Source: Gulosibacter macacae (GTDB taxonomy: Bacteria > Actinomycetota > Actinomycetes > Actinomycetales > Microbacteriaceae). From it: DNA of 64,000 bases. The position numbers were made by a program, and so were the translations under genes. Below are positions 22,970 through 33,146 of this stretch, one piece after another; the first letter of the stretch is position 1; each line of letters begins with the position of its first letter. Under the pieces are notes generated by a model that was given only the letters and a program-made list of their open reading frames with translations, had not been told where the DNA came from and did no database searches. The stretch lies in assembly GCF_003865375.1 (NCBI RefSeq), contig NZ_RQVS01000005.1, positions 145,342-209,341 of the forward strand, in the 5' to 3' direction.

Positions 22970-25900
22970 TTGGATGCCTTCCGTCGTTCGTTGTACTCCT
23001 GCAGCGAAGTGACCGTAAAGCCGTCCTGCAACACGCGGAATGAAGCGACCGCGGCGTGCAGTTCCGACATCGTGGTGAAGATCGGGATGTCCGCCGAGAC
23101 GGCGGCCGTACGAATCTGGTAGCCGTCACCGCGCGCCGACGCACCCGAGGGTGTGTTGATGACGATGTCGATCTTGCCCTCGTTGATCATTTCCACGATG
23201 TTCGGGCGGTCTTCAGTCACATCGGCAGTATTGTCCGCGTCGGTGAACTTCCCGACCACCTGGGTGTCGATTCCGTGACGGCGAAGCACCCGGGCGGTGC
23301 CCTCGGTGGCAAACAGCTCGAAGCCGAGTTCGACCAACCGCATGATGGGCGCCACGATGCCGCCCTTGTCGCGGTCGTTCACCGAGACAAACACGGTGCC
23401 TTCGGTGGGCATGCCACCATAGGCCGCGAGCTGGCTCTTGGCGAAGGCCGTCGGGAAGTCGCGGTCGATACCCATGACCTCACCGGTCGAGCGCATCTCG
23501 GGCGAAAGCAGGGCGTCGACAATTGAGCCCTCCTTTGTGCGGAAGCGCTTGAACGGAAGCACGGCCTCCTTGACCGCGACCGGTGCATCCATCGGCTGGA
23601 ACGTGCCGTCAGACTCACTGAGCATGCCTTCGGCCTGGAGCGTTGCGATCGAGTCGCCAACCATGACACGGCTCGCGGCCTTCGCTAGCTGCGTGCCAAG
23701 TGCCTTTGACACGAAGGGCACCGTGCGCGAGGCTCGCGGGTTTGCTTCGAGCACGTAGAGCTCCCCCGCACCGATGGCGAACTGCACGTTGAGCAGACCC
23801 TGCACACCGACACCCGACGCAATCTTTTCAGTCGCGTCGCGCACCTTCGTGAGCATGCCGTCGCTCAGCGTGATGGCCGGCAGGGTGCACGCCGAGTCAC
23901 CGGAGTGAATACCGGCTTCTTCGATGTGCTCCATGATGCCGCCGATGAACAGCTGCTCGCCGTCGTAGAGCGCATCGACGTCGATTTCAGTGGCGTCGTC
24001 GAGGAATCGGTCAACGAGTAGCGGATGCGAGGCCGAGATGATGACCTCGCCTGCGGTGCGCTCAAAGTAGTCACTGAGCTGCGCCGCCGAGTAGACGATC
24101 TCCATACCGCGGCCGCCGAGTACGAAGCTCGGACGCACGAGCACGGGGAAGCCGATGCGGTCGGCGATCTCCTGGGCGCTCTCGAGGTTCGTGGCGGTGC
24201 CGTTTGCCGGGGCAACGAGGCCCGCGTTCTCGAGAATCTCCGAGAACAGGCCACGCTCTTCGGCGAGGTCAATTGCCTCCGGGGTGGTGCCAAGGATCGG
24301 CACGCCAGCAGCCTTGAGCCCCTTGGCGAGACCCAGTGCCGTCTGGCCACCGAGCTGTACGACGACGCCGAGGAGTTCACCGTTCGAGCGCTCGACATCG
24401 ACGATTTCGAGCACGTCTTCGAGGGTGAGCGGCTCGAAGTAAAGGCGATCGGAAGTGTCGTAGTCGGTCGACACCGTCTCGGGGTTGCAGTTGACCATGA
24501 TGGTCTCGTAGCCGGCTTCAGCCAACGCGAACGAGGCGTGCACGCAGGAGTAGTCGAACTCGATGCCCTGACCGATGCGGTTCGGGCCAGCACCGAGAAT
24601 GATCACCTTGCGTCGGTCGGATGCGGTGACCTCAGTTTCGCTGTCGTAGCTCGAGTAGTGATACGGCGTGAATGCCGGGAACTCCCCCGCGCAGGTGTCA
24701 ACGGTCTTGTAAACCGGACGAATGCCGGCATTTCGACGAATCGCGCGCACTTCGCCTTCTTCAAGGCCTCGCAGTTCTGCGAGCTGTGCATCCGAGAAAC
24801 CGTGCCGCTTCGCGAGGCGCAGCGTCGCGGCGTCGAGGCCCTCGGCGTCGCGCACGAGTGCGGCGATCTCGTTGATGAGCACAATCTGGTCGATGAACCA
24901 GGGGTCAATCGCCGTCGAGGCGAAGATCTGCTCAGGAGTTGCGCCCCTATTGAGCGCGATCTGCACATCGACGATGCGGCCATCGGTCGGCACCTTGATG
25001 ATCTCGAGCAGTTCGTCGACCGTGCGGTCGTCTTCGCGCCAGGTAAATGACGAGCCACGCTTCTCAAGCGAGCGCAACGCCTTTTGCAGCGCGGTGGTGA
25101 AGTTACGACCAATCGCCATCGCCTCACCCACCGACTTCATCGTGGTCGTGAGCGTCGGGTCGGCAGCCGGGAACTTCTCGAAGTTGAAGCGGGGCACCTT
25201 CACGACGGTGTAGTCGATCGAGGGCTCGAAGCTGGCCGGCGTCACCTGGGTGATGTCATTGGGAATCTCGTCGAGGCGGTAGCCAATGGCGAGCTTCGCG
25301 GCGATCTTCGCAATCGGGAAGCCGGTGGCTTTCGATGCGAGCGCCGACGAGCGCGAAACGCGCGGGTTCATCTCGATGACGATGACGCGGCCGTTGGTCG
25401 GGTCAACGGCGAACTGGATGTTGCAACCGCCGGTGTCGACACCAACGGCGCGAATGATCGCGATGCCGACATCGCGGAGCTTCTGGTACTCGACATCCGT
25501 GAGCGTGAGCGCCGGGGCGACCGTGATCGAGTCACCGGTGTGCACACCAACCGGGTCAACGTTCTCGATCGAGCAGATGACGACCGTGTTGTCGGAGGCG
25601 TCACGCATGAGTTCGAGCTCGTACTCCTTCCAGCCGAGGATCGACTCTTCAAGGAGTACCTCGGTGGTCGGCGACGAGAGGAGGCCGTCTTCGACGATGC
25701 GCACGAGCTCTTCTTCGGTGTAGGCGAAACCCGAGCCGAGGCCACCCATGGTGAACGATGGGCGCACGACGAGCGGATAGCCAAGGTCGGCGGCGAAGGT
25801 CTTCGCCTCTTCGACGGTGTGGGCGATGTGCGAGCGGGCCACTTCGGCACCGCACTCGATCACGAGGTCCTTGAAGATTTGGCGGTCCTCACCGCGGCGA

Positions 25901-26268
25901 ATGGCATCGACCTTCGCGCCGATGAGCTCGACGCCGTGCTTGGCGAGGATGCCGAGCTCATCGAGTTGCATGGCGGCGTTGAGCGCAGTCTGGCCACCGA
26001 GGGTCGGCAGGATCGCGTCTGGGCGTTCCTTGATGATGATCTTCTCGATGACCTCGGGAGTGATCGGCTCGACGTAGGTGGCGTCGGCGAAGTCGGGGTC
26101 GGTCATGATCGTGGCGGGGTTCGAGTTCACGAGGATGACGCGGACGCCTTCCTCACGCAACACGCGGCAGGCCTGCGTTCCCGAGTAGTCGAACTCGGCC
26201 GCCTGGCCGATGACGATGGGGCCCGAACCGATGACGAGGACAGAGTTGATGTCTTGACGCTTTGGCAT
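22966..26268 (-). CDS. carB: carbamoyl-phosphate synthase large chain
   Basis: An 1100-residue protein with the duplicated ATP-grasp architecture: an N-terminal carboxyphosphate half ([29 protein letters not shown]), an oligomerisation segment, a C-terminal carbamoyl-phosphate half ([28 protein letters not shown]), and an allosteric domain from about residue 950. It combines bicarbonate, ATP and ammonia from CarA to supply pyrimidine and arginine synthesis. ATG at 26268 lies 14 bases after the carA stop, with AGGA overlapping that stop. Confidence 0.98.
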   Translation of the reverse strand: MPKRQDINSVLVIGSGPIVIGQAAEFDYSGTQACRVLREEGVRVILVNSNPATIMTDPDFADATYVEPITPEVIEKIIIKERPDAILPTLGGQTALNAAMQLDELGILAKHGVELIGAKVDAIRRGEDRQIFKDLVIECGAEVARSHIAHTVEEAKTFAADLGYPLVVRPSFTMGGLGSGFAYTEEELVRIVEDGLLSSPTTEVLLEESILGWKEYELELMRDASDNTVVICSIENVDPVGVHTGDSITVAPALTLTDVEYQKLRDVGIAIIRAVGVDTGGCNIQFAVDPTNGRVIVIEMNPRVSRSSALASKATGFPIAKIAAKLAIGYRLDEIPNDITQVTPASFEPSIDYTVVKVPRFNFEKFPAADPTLTTTMKSVGEAMAIGRNFTTALQKALRSLEKRGSSFTWREDDRTVDELLEIIKVPTDGRIVDVQIALNRGATPEQIFASTAIDPWFIDQIVLINEIAALVRDAEGLDAATLRLAKRHGFSDAQLAELRGLEEGEVRAIRRNAGIRPVYKTVDTCAGEFPAFTPYHYSSYDSETEVTASDRRKVIILGAGPNRIGQGIEFDYSCVHASFALAEAGYETIMVNCNPETVSTDYDTSDRLYFEPLTLEDVLEIVDVERSNGELLGVVVQLGGQTALGLAKGLKAAGVPILGTTPEAIDLAEERGLFSEILENAGLVAPANGTATNLESAQEIADRIGFPVLVRPSFVLGGRGMEIVYSAAQLSDYFERTAGEVIISASHPLLVDRFLDDATEIDVDALYDGEQLFIGGIMEHIEEAGIHSGDSACTLPAITLSDGMLTKVRDATEKIASGVGVQGLLNVQFAIGAGELYVLEANPRASRTVPFVSKALGTQLAKAASRVMVGDSIATLQAEGMLSESDGTFQPMDAPVAVKEAVLPFKRFRTKEGSIVDALLSPEMRSTGEVMGIDRDFPTAFAKSQLAAYGGMPTEGTVFVSVNDRDKGGIVAPIMRLVELGFELFATEGTARVLRRHGIDTQVVGKFTDADNTADVTEDRPNIVEMINEGKIDIVINTPSGASARGDGYQIRTAAVSADIPIFTTMSELHAAVASFRVLQDGFTVTSLQEYNERRKASK

Positions 26269-26282
26269 TGCTGGCGGTGTTC

Positions 26283-27464
26283 CTAGTTCTCGTTCTGCGT
26301 TTCGGTCAGTTCGGTGGTGCGGCGAGGCTCAGCCATGGCGGCGAGCACCATGTCGCGGAAGCGGTCGAACAGCGGGGAGGCATCGTGCGGACCCGAGGCT
26401 GCTTCAGGGTGGAATTGCACCGAGAACGCCGGAATGTCGAGGCAGCGGATGCCCTCAACCACCTGGTCGTTGAGGCCAATGTGGCTGACTTCGACGCGTC
26501 CGAGGCCAACCGGCGAGTCGACGGTACCTTCGATCGGCAGGTCGACAGCGAAGCCGTGGTTCTGCGCGGTGATCTCGACCTTGTTGGTGGCCGTGTCACG
26601 CACCGGTTGGTTCACGCCGCGGTGGCCGAAGGGCAGCTTGTAGGTGCCAAAGCCAAGGGCGCGGCCGAGCAACTGATTGCCGAAGCAGATGCCCATGAAT
26701 GGGAAGCCTTCAGCGAGCAGCTTACGGAGCACGACGGCCTGGGCGTCGTTGGCTTCGGGGTCACCGGGGCCGTTCGAATAGAAGATGGCGTCGGCGCCGG
26801 TCTCACGAATCTGCTCAAGCGTGGCTTCAGCCGGGAGTACGTGCACGTCGAAGCCGCGCGAAGCGAGGTTCGAGATGGTGGCGCGCTTCACGCCGAGGTC
26901 GAGAAGCGCGACTGAGCCAATGCGCTCGGAAGCGGTGTGCGCGGCGGTGTAGGCCGCTTTGGTGGTCACCAGGTCGGAGAGGTAGCGACCGGCCATGGGA
27001 GCCTGGGCCCGCACCTTCTCGAGCTGTGCATCCGCGTCAGCCGAAAGTGCTTCGCCCGAGAAGATGCCGGCGCGCATGGCACCCTCGTTCCGAACGAGGC
27101 GGGTGAGCGCACGGGTGTCGACATCACTGATGCCGACGATGCCTTCCGCCTCGAGTTGCTCGTCGAGTGTGCCTTCGGCCCGCCAATTCGAGATCATTCG
27201 GCTGGGGTCGCGCACGACGTAGCCCTCGACCCAAAAGCGGTCGGATTCCATGTCTTCGGCGTTGACGCCGGTATTGCCGATGTGCGGCGCCGTCTGCACG
27301 ACGATCTGGCCGGCGTAGCTCGGGTCCGAGAGCGTCTCTTGGTAGCCGGTCATACCGGTGGTGAACACGAGCTCACCGAAGCGCTCGCCGGTCGCGCCGT
27401 ACGCGGTGCCCTCGTAGCGGGTGCCGTCCTCGAGAACGAGTACGGCGGGGTCGGTGCGGATCAT
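26283..27464 (-). CDS. carA: carbamoyl-phosphate synthase small chain (glutaminase)
   Basis: The 393-residue glutamine amidotransferase subunit. The N-terminal domain has [12 protein letters not shown], and the class I amidotransferase domain has YSNGPGDP, the nucleophile segment [10 protein letters not shown], and the His/Glu pair in FSVQFHPEA. It feeds ammonia to CarB. ATG at 27464 overlaps the preceding PH-like gene by four bases (ATGA). Confidence 0.97.
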   Translation of the reverse strand: MIRTDPAVLVLEDGTRYEGTAYGATGERFGELVFTTGMTGYQETLSDPSYAGQIVVQTAPHIGNTGVNAEDMESDRFWVEGYVVRDPSRMISNWRAEGTLDEQLEAEGIVGISDVDTRALTRLVRNEGAMRAGIFSGEALSADADAQLEKVRAQAPMAGRYLSDLVTTKAAYTAAHTASERIGSVALLDLGVKRATISNLASRGFDVHVLPAEATLEQIRETGADAIFYSNGPGDPEANDAQAVVLRKLLAEGFPFMGICFGNQLLGRALGFGTYKLPFGHRGVNQPVRDTATNKVEITAQNHGFAVDLPIEGTVDSPVGLGRVEVSHIGLNDQVVEGIRCLDIPAFSVQFHPEAASGPHDASPLFDRFRDMVLAAMAEPRRTTELTETQNEN

Positions 27465-27979
27465 ACGAGCTCCTGTGAGGTGGATGCGGAAATGAGCGAG
27501 TCAATAGCGTCGAAGAGTTCACGGCGTTGCGCCGGATCGACAACGCGGAAGAACGAGTCAACGGGGAAATCGGGGGTGAGCTGCCAGCGCAGATTGATCA
27601 GGCCATCGCGCTCGACCGCACGGTCGATCGTGGCCTGGGCGCGGCCGACCGCAATGAGATCGGCGGTGGGGATGAAAAACGCGCGCTCACCGGTAATACC
27701 GACGGCAATACCGCTCGGGTGAACTTCGAGGTCGGCGCGGCCGAGGAATCCCAGCGGCTTTACCGTGATGCGCTCAAGTGCCCGCTCAATCTCGGTGGTG
27801 GCGACGTAGTGAATGTCGTCGATCGCGAAGGTCGGTTCGCCGAGCCCGGCGGGGAGTGTCGCTGGCTCGGGCAGCGCATGCTGCTGGCGCTGACGGTGAC
27901 GCCAACCGAGCCAGAGCAAGCCAATGAAGGTGCCGCAAATCGCGATGATGCAGAGTGAAATCCAAAGCCAAGCCGGCAT
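27461..27979 (-). CDS. PH-like domain membrane protein of the pyrimidine operon
   Basis: A 172-residue protein with one N-terminal membrane helix (residues 4-26), a basic stop-transfer segment, and a cytosolic beta-rich domain. Position between pyrC and carA, length and layout match Rv1382 of M. tuberculosis and the PH-like proteins in actinobacterial pyr operons. The function is unknown; the conserved place suggests a link to pyrimidine metabolism or simple co-transcription. It overlaps pyrC by one base (TAATG) and carA by four. Confidence 0.7.
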   Translation of the reverse strand: MPAWLWISLCIIAICGTFIGLLWLGWRHRQRQQHALPEPATLPAGLGEPTFAIDDIHYVATTEIERALERITVKPLGFLGRADLEVHPSGIAVGITGERAFFIPTADLIAVGRAQATIDRAVERDGLINLRWQLTPDFPVDSFFRVVDPAQRRELFDAIDSLISASTSQELV

Positions 27980-29331
27980 TACGCCACCTCTCCTGCGAGT
28001 CGCTGACGGCTGGCGCGAGCGATCGTGTCTTCATCAACGACGTCGCCGTCGCGCACGGTGGGCGTACCGCGATAGAGCGTGTAGCGCACCGAGCCCGGCA
28101 GCGTGAGCCCAAGATAGGGCGAGTTGGTCGACTTGCCAGCGAGATCGGCCTCGGTGAAGACGCTCTCGGTCTCGGCGTCATAGAGCACGATGTTCGCGAG
28201 CGCACCGGCTTCGAGCGGGGTACCCGAGTCCGGGGCCGAACCGATGCGCGCGGGAGTCTCGCTGAGGACGCGGGCAACGCCACGCCAATCAAGCAGACCA
28301 TTGGCGACCATTGTCGCGTGCACAATACGCAGCGCCGATTCGAGGCCGACCATGCCCATCGAGGCGTGATCCCACTCGGTCTGCTTGCTATCGGCCGGGT
28401 GCGGAGCGTGATCGGTGCCGACAATGTCGATCGTGCCGTCGGCGAGCGCCTCGCGCAGCGCCGCAACGTCATCATCGGTGCGTAGCGGTGGGTTCACCTT
28501 GAAGCGTGCGTCGAAGCCGCGCACCTTTTCTTCGGTGAGCAGCAGGTGGTGCGGGGTGACCTCGGCGGTGATGTCGATTCCGCGCGCCTTCGCCCAGCGC
28601 ACCACATCCACCGAAGTGCGAGTCGAGAGGTGACACACGTGCACGCGCGACCCGGTCGCTTCAGCGAGCAGCGCATCCCGGGCAATGATCGAGGTCTCGG
28701 CAGTCTCCGGCCAGCCGCCGAGCCCGAGTTCAGCGCTGAGCGCGCCTTCGTTCATCTGGGCACCGACGGTGAGTGCCGGGTCTTGCGCGTGCTGAGCAAC
28801 GACACCGCCAAAGGCCTTTGCGTACTCGAGCGCGCGACGCATGATGAGCGGATCGAACACGCATTTGCCGTCGTCGGAGAACACGCGCACCCCGGCACGC
28901 GATGCTGCCATCGAACCGAGTTCGGCCATCTGCTCACCGTTCTGGCCGACAGTGACGGCACCGATCGGATGCACATCGGCGTAGCCAGCCTCGCGACCGA
29001 GCGCCCACACGGCCTCGACCACACCGGCGGTGTCCATCACCGGCTGCGTGTTCGGCATGGCGAACACCGTCGTGAAGCCGCCCTTGGCGGCCGCGCGGGT
29101 GCCGGTGAGCACGGTCTCAGACGACTCGAACCCGGGCTCGCGCAGGTGCACGTGGAGGTCAACGAGACCGGGAAGCGCGATGAGCCCATCGGCGTCGATC
29201 ACCTCGGCCCCCTCCGGCGCCTCAATCGACCCGGCATCGGCGATGCGGGTGATGCGGTCGCCCTCAATGAGCAGGTCTTGGGGCGCCTCGCCATAGGGGC
29301 GGGCGCCGCGGATGAGGATCGTGTCAGTCAC
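27979..29331 (-). CDS. pyrC: dihydroorotase
   Basis: Closes carbamoyl aspartate to dihydroorotate. The 450-residue amidohydrolase has the metal pair HVH in DLHVHLREPG (His60, His62), VCHLSTRTS and GTDHAPHP with further metal ligands, typical of class I dihydroorotases. GTG at 29331 follows the pyrB TAA with no gap. A catalytic Asp is present in GTDHAP, so it is an active type, not a PyrC' pseudo-enzyme. Confidence 0.96.
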   Translation of the reverse strand: MTDTILIRGARPYGEAPQDLLIEGDRITRIADAGSIEAPEGAEVIDADGLIALPGLVDLHVHLREPGFESSETVLTGTRAAAKGGFTTVFAMPNTQPVMDTAGVVEAVWALGREAGYADVHPIGAVTVGQNGEQMAELGSMAASRAGVRVFSDDGKCVFDPLIMRRALEYAKAFGGVVAQHAQDPALTVGAQMNEGALSAELGLGGWPETAETSIIARDALLAEATGSRVHVCHLSTRTSVDVVRWAKARGIDITAEVTPHHLLLTEEKVRGFDARFKVNPPLRTDDDVAALREALADGTIDIVGTDHAPHPADSKQTEWDHASMGMVGLESALRIVHATMVANGLLDWRGVARVLSETPARIGSAPDSGTPLEAGALANIVLYDAETESVFTEADLAGKSTNSPYLGLTLPGSVRYTLYRGTPTVRDGDVVDEDTIARASRQRLAGEVA

Positions 29332-30282
29332 TTAGCGGCCTTCTTTCACACCGGAGCAGAGGAGGTAGAGTGCGGCCATGCGCACACTCACACCGTTCGC
29401 GACCTGCTCAAGCACGGTCGATTGCGGGGAGTCGGCGGCCGCCGAAGCGATCTCGAGACCACGGTTCATCGGGCCCGGATGCATAATCGAGGTTGATTCC
29501 GGAAGCCCGCGGAAGCGAGCATCCGTAAGCCCCCACATCCGCGCGTACTCGCGAGTGTGCGGGAAGAACGAGTCGTGCATCCGCTCGGCCTGGATGCGGA
29601 GCATCATCACCGCATCCGGCCCTTCGGCAAGTGCCGCGTCAAGGTCGTAGCTCGTCTCGGCAGGCCAGCCATCGATGGCAGCGGGGAGGAGTGTCGGCGG
29701 ACCGACGAGTGTGACACGAGCGCCGAGCGTCGTGAGCAACCACACGTTCGAGCGCGCTACGCGTGAGTGCAGAATGTCGCCCACGATGACGATGTGCGCG
29801 CCATCGAGTCCTTTACCGCGCGAGGCGACCCCGTGCAGGCGCCGACGCAGCGTGAAGGCATCGAGGAGCGCCTGAGTGGGGTGCTCGTGGCAACCGTCAC
29901 CGGCATTGAGAATCGGCGCGTCAATCCAGCCGCGTTCGGCAAGCATTTGCGGGGCGCCGGTGGAGGGATGGCGAATGACCACCGCATCCGCGCCGATGGC
30001 GTGGAGCGTCTGGGCGGTGTCTTTGAGCGACTCCCCCTTCGAGACGCTCGACCCCTTCGCCGCGAAGTTGATCACATCGGCGCTCAGACGCTTCTCGGCC
30101 GCTTCAAATGAAATGCGGGTGCGGGTGGAGTCTTCGAAGAAGAGGTTGACGACGGTCACGCCGCGCAGTGCCGGGAGTTTCTTGACCTCACGCTCCTGCG
30201 TTGCCGCCATGTCTTCGGCAGTGTCGAGGATGAGGATTGCTTCGTCACGCGACAGCGTCGAAGTTGACAGTAGATGCTTCAT
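29332..30282 (-). CDS. pyrB: aspartate carbamoyltransferase catalytic chain
   Basis: The committed step of pyrimidine synthesis. The 316-residue protein has the carbamoyl-phosphate loop DSTRTR (residues 51-56), [16 protein letters not shown] and HPGPMNRG. No PyrI regulatory chain is nearby, as expected outside enterobacteria. ATG overlaps the pyrR TAA by one base (TAATG). Confidence 0.97.
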   Translation of the reverse strand: MKHLLSTSTLSRDEAILILDTAEDMAATQEREVKKLPALRGVTVVNLFFEDSTRTRISFEAAEKRLSADVINFAAKGSSVSKGESLKDTAQTLHAIGADAVVIRHPSTGAPQMLAERGWIDAPILNAGDGCHEHPTQALLDAFTLRRRLHGVASRGKGLDGAHIVIVGDILHSRVARSNVWLLTTLGARVTLVGPPTLLPAAIDGWPAETSYDLDAALAEGPDAVMMLRIQAERMHDSFFPHTREYARMWGLTDARFRGLPESTSIMHPGPMNRGLEIASAAADSPQSTVLEQVANGVSVRMAALYLLCSGVKEGR

Positions 30283-30848
30283 TACGCCTCCTCGCCATCG
30301 CGAATGATGACACGATCGTCGCCACCGTCGATCTCGCTGAGGAGCACGTCGATGCGCTCCGAGCGAGCACTCGGGAGGTTCTTGCCGACGAAGTCGGCAC
30401 GGATGGGCAGCTCCCGGTGTCCGCGGTCGACGAGCACAGCAAGCTGCACCGCGCGCGGACGGCCAAGGTCGCGGCAGGCATCGAGGGCTGCGCGAATCGT
30501 GCGGCCCGAGAACAGCACATCGTCGACGAGCACGACGACCTTGCCGTCGATGCCGCTGAGTGGAACCTCGGTGGGATGCGATTGCGTAAGTGGGCGCCGA
30601 CGCAGGTCATCGCGGTACATCGTGATGTCGAGGGCCCCAACGAATGCTTCGGGGTCGAGGTCGTGACCTTCAAGACCCGCGATCTGCGCGATATTGCGCG
30701 CAATACGCCCGGCAAGCGGTACCCCGCGAGTAGGGATGCCGAGAACGACGAGATCGTCGGCTCCCTGGTTGACTTCGAGAATCTGATGCGAAATACGCAT
30801 GAGGGCGCGCGATACGTCATCAGGCTGGAGCACAGTGCGCTCGGCCAT
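30282..30848 (-). CDS. pyrR: PyrR regulator / uracil phosphoribosyltransferase
   Basis: A 188-residue PRTase-fold protein with the PRPP-binding motif [19 protein letters not shown] and IPTRGVPLA. In Gram-positives PyrR binds UMP and the 5' leader RNA of pyr operons to control their expression. It is the first gene of the pyr run. ATG at 30848 has a strong AAAGGAGG site. I do not see a clear Bacillus-type antiterminator, so control may be at translation as proposed for mycobacteria; that is inference. Confidence 0.95.
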   Translation of the reverse strand: MAERTVLQPDDVSRALMRISHQILEVNQGADDLVVLGIPTRGVPLAGRIARNIAQIAGLEGHDLDPEAFVGALDITMYRDDLRRRPLTQSHPTEVPLSGIDGKVVVLVDDVLFSGRTIRAALDACRDLGRPRAVQLAVLVDRGHRELPIRADFVGKNLPSARSERIDVLLSEIDGGDDRVIIRDGEEA

Positions 30849-30880
30849 GAGACGACCTCCTTTCCCGCCTCGCCGGACGG

Positions 30881-30908
30881 AATTTAAAGGATGATCTGAA
30901 CCTGTTCA
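30881..30908 (-). promoter_or_regulatory. candidate pyr operon promoter overlapping a dyad
   Basis: On the minus strand TGAACA (30908-30903) and TAAATT (30886-30881), 16 bases apart, resemble -35 and -10 boxes about 40 bases upstream of pyrR. The -35 box overlaps the dyad CTGAAC-CT-GTTCAG at 30896-30909, which could be a repressor site. Recognition is by consensus only. Confidence 0.4.
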
Positions 30909-30995
30909 GCCTACCACCGGCACGGATGCCTCTCGGGACTAGGATGCTTCCGTCGCCTTTGCTCTCCACCTGCGGCACCGATCGAAAGGACCACC

Positions 30996-31979
30996 GTGAG
31001 CGGACTCGCTGCACTCCTCGATGACATTGCCGCCCTGGTCAAACTCACGGCCGCGAGCCTTGACGATGTCGCTGCTGCGGCCGGTCGCGCTGGCGCAAAG
31101 GCCGCCGGTGTCGTAATCGACGACGCTGCGGTGACGCCGCAGTATGTGCGCGATGTGGAGCCGAGCCGCGAGCTCCCGATCATCTGGAAGATCACCCGCG
31201 GTTCACTCATCAATAAGCTGCTCATCATTCTGCCTCTGCTGCTCTTGATCAGCTGGCTCGCGCCCTGGTTACTCCCCTTCATGCTCATGGCCGGCGGTTG
31301 TTATCTCGCGTTTGAAGGTGCTGAAAAGCTCTGGCACATGATGCGCCCTGGCGATCACGTGCCTGAACAAGCCGCGGTTGACCGTGGCCCCGAGGCCGAG
31401 AAGAAGGTCGTCAAGGGCGCAATCACCACTGACTTCATCCTGAGCATGGAGATCATGGTGATTGCGATGAATGAGATCGCGGCCGAGTCGATTCTCAACC
31501 GCGCGCTCATTCTCATCGTGGTGGCCATTGCCATCACCATCGCCGTCTACGGAGCCGTGGCGCTCATCGTGAAGATGGACGATGTGGGCCTCCACCTTGC
31601 TCAGAAGCCGAACGAGTTTGCCCAGCGCCTCGGCACCGGCATGGTGAAGGCGATGCCGGGGGTACTCGCGGTGATCTCGTTCGTAGGCATGATTGCGATG
31701 CTCTGGGTCGGTGGCCACATTCTGCTCGTGAACATTCACGAACTCGGTATCGCGCAGCCCTACGGTTGGGTGCACGAGTTGTCGCTCTGGGCGGCATCGT
31801 CGCCGTTTGCTGGCCCGGTGCTCGGCTGGCTCGTCGAAACCATCTGCTCGGCCATCTTTGGCTTCATCATCGGCACGATCATCATGGGCATCCTGCATGT
31901 GCTGCCATTCGGGAAGAAGCAGCAGGAGAACCCGCAGCTGCCCAAGCAGGATGCAGATGCGCCGACGAGTGCTCACTAG
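30996..31979 (+). CDS. DUF808 / YedI-family inner membrane protein
   Basis: A 327-residue polytopic membrane protein. The N-terminus SGLAALLDDIAALVKLTA, VYGAVALIVKMDD, KAMPGVLAVISFVGMIAMLWVGGH (split across helices) and the C-terminal GTIIMGILHVLPF stretch are typical of the DUF808/YedI family, whose function is unknown. About six to seven hydrophobic helices are visible. GTG at 30996 has AAAGGA upstream. It is divergent from pyrR and convergent with nusB, which places an extra plus-strand gene between two core operons. Confidence 0.88.
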   Translation: MSGLAALLDDIAALVKLTAASLDDVAAAAGRAGAKAAGVVIDDAAVTPQYVRDVEPSRELPIIWKITRGSLINKLLIILPLLLLISWLAPWLLPFMLMAGGCYLAFEGAEKLWHMMRPGDHVPEQAAVDRGPEAEKKVVKGAITTDFILSMEIMVIAMNEIAAESILNRALILIVVAIAITIAVYGAVALIVKMDDVGLHLAQKPNEFAQRLGTGMVKAMPGVLAVISFVGMIAMLWVGGHILLVNIHELGIAQPYGWVHELSLWAASSPFAGPVLGWLVETICSAIFGFIIGTIIMGILHVLPFGKKQQENPQLPKQDADAPTSAH

Positions 31980-31998
31980 CTACGCGTCCTGAGGACAT

Positions 31999-32049
31999 GC
32001 CAATGGGGTGGGGCCCGAAGCAACTTGCTTCGGGCCCCACCCCATTGGC
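31999..32049. terminator. bidirectional long-stem terminator between DUF808 gene and nusB
   Basis: A perfect 24-base-pair inverted repeat, with arms at 31999-32022 and 32026-32049 and a 3-base loop (ACT). It lies 20 bases after the plus-strand stop and 7 bases before the nusB stop on the other strand. The stem is very GC-rich and there is no U tract on either side, as in many actinobacterial terminators. Confidence 0.88.
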
Positions 32050-32055
32050 CGACGG

Positions 32056-32463
32056 TTAGCGCTCTGCGATGCGCCCCAGCACGCCGTTCACGAACCGTGC
32101 CGAGTCATCGGTCGAGTACTGCTTCGCTGATTCGACCGCCTCGTTGATGACCACGCCTACGGGAACCTCGGCGTTGTACTTGAGTTCCCACACGCCGATG
32201 CGCAGGATCGCGCGGTCGATGCGGGGCATCCGGTCGATTGTCCAATCGCGCGAGGCCGACTCAATGGCTTCATCGATCTCGATGGCGTGCTCGTCAACAC
32301 CGAGCACGATCTCGCGCGCGTAGCGCCACGAACTCTCGCGGTCGGGCTCGTCGAGGGCCCGCATTTGTTCCTCGGCGATGACATCGCTGAGGGGACGATC
32401 AATGAGCTCGGCTGCGTAAAGCATGTCGAGCGCGCGCTTGCGCGCCTTGGTACGTGCGCTCAC
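32056..32463 (-). CDS. nusB: transcription antitermination factor NusB
   Basis: A 135-residue all-helical RNA-binding protein. The N-terminal ARKRALDMLYAAE and C-terminal PVGVVINEAVESAKQYS and FVNGVLGRIA motifs are diagnostic. NusB with S10 (NusE) binds boxA RNA in rRNA operons. GTG at 32463 overlaps the efp TAG stop by one base. It is the last gene of its run and ends at the long terminator. Confidence 0.96.
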   Translation of the reverse strand: MSARTKARKRALDMLYAAELIDRPLSDVIAEEQMRALDEPDRESSWRYAREIVLGVDEHAIEIDEAIESASRDWTIDRMPRIDRAILRIGVWELKYNAEVPVGVVINEAVESAKQYSTDDSARFVNGVLGRIAER

Positions 32464-33026
32464 TAGTCGTTCACGCGACCGAGGTAGTCGCCGGTGCGCG
32501 TATCAACCTTGACGCGGGTGCCCTGGTTCACGAACAGCGGCACCTGAATCTCGGCACCGGTCTCGACGGTTGCGGGCTTCGTGCCAGCGTTCGAGCGGTC
32601 GCCCTGCAGGCCCGGCTCGGTGTAGGTGATCTCGAGCACGACCGAGGCCGGCATTTCGATGTAGAGCGGCTCGCCCTGGTACATCGCGATCTGCACTTCC
32701 TGCTGCTCGAGGAGGTACTTGGCGGCATCGCCGACGACCGTGGCCGGAACATTGAGCTGGTCGTAGTCGCGCTGGTCCATGAAGACGAACGAGTCGCCAT
32801 CCTGGTAGAGGTACTGGTAGTCGCGGCGGTCAACCGTGGCGGTCTCGATCTTCGCACCCGCGTTGAAGGTGCGGTCAACGGTCTTACCGCTAACAACGTT
32901 CTTCAGCTTGGTACGCACGAAGGCGCCACCCTTGCCGGGCTTGACGTGCTGGAACTCGATCGTCTGCCAGAGCTGGCCTTCGATGATGAGGACGAGTCCG
33001 TTCTTGATGTCGGCGGTGGTTGCCAT
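32463..33026 (-). CDS. efp: elongation factor P
   Basis: A 187-residue EF-P with three beta-barrel domains; it relieves ribosome stalling at polyproline. The tip loop is [10 protein letters not shown] with Lys32 at the place of the modified residue. No modification enzyme (EpmA/B or EarP) is seen in the window, so Lys32 may be unmodified, as reported for some actinobacteria. ATG has AAGGAA upstream. The 120-base gap to aroB (33027-33146) shows no other feature. Confidence 0.97.
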   Translation of the reverse strand: MATTADIKNGLVLIIEGQLWQTIEFQHVKPGKGGAFVRTKLKNVVSGKTVDRTFNAGAKIETATVDRRDYQYLYQDGDSFVFMDQRDYDQLNVPATVVGDAAKYLLEQQEVQIAMYQGEPLYIEMPASVVLEITYTEPGLQGDRSNAGTKPATVETGAEIQVPLFVNQGTRVKVDTRTGDYLGRVND

Positions 33027-33146
33027 GAAAATTCCTTAGTTCGAATTGCGCGACCGGCCGGGCCGCAGCGAAAGTCAACGCTCTACCTTAGCGCGCAGGC
33101 GCCAGTGCACATGGGAGTTGCACTCAGTTGTTGCCCTCGGTTGGAC

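Noticed and set aside
25084..26286. 400-residue plus-strand frame opposite carB
   Set aside because: The composition is that of a mirrored frame (runs of Asp, Arg, Gly, Val) and it lies wholly within conserved carB.
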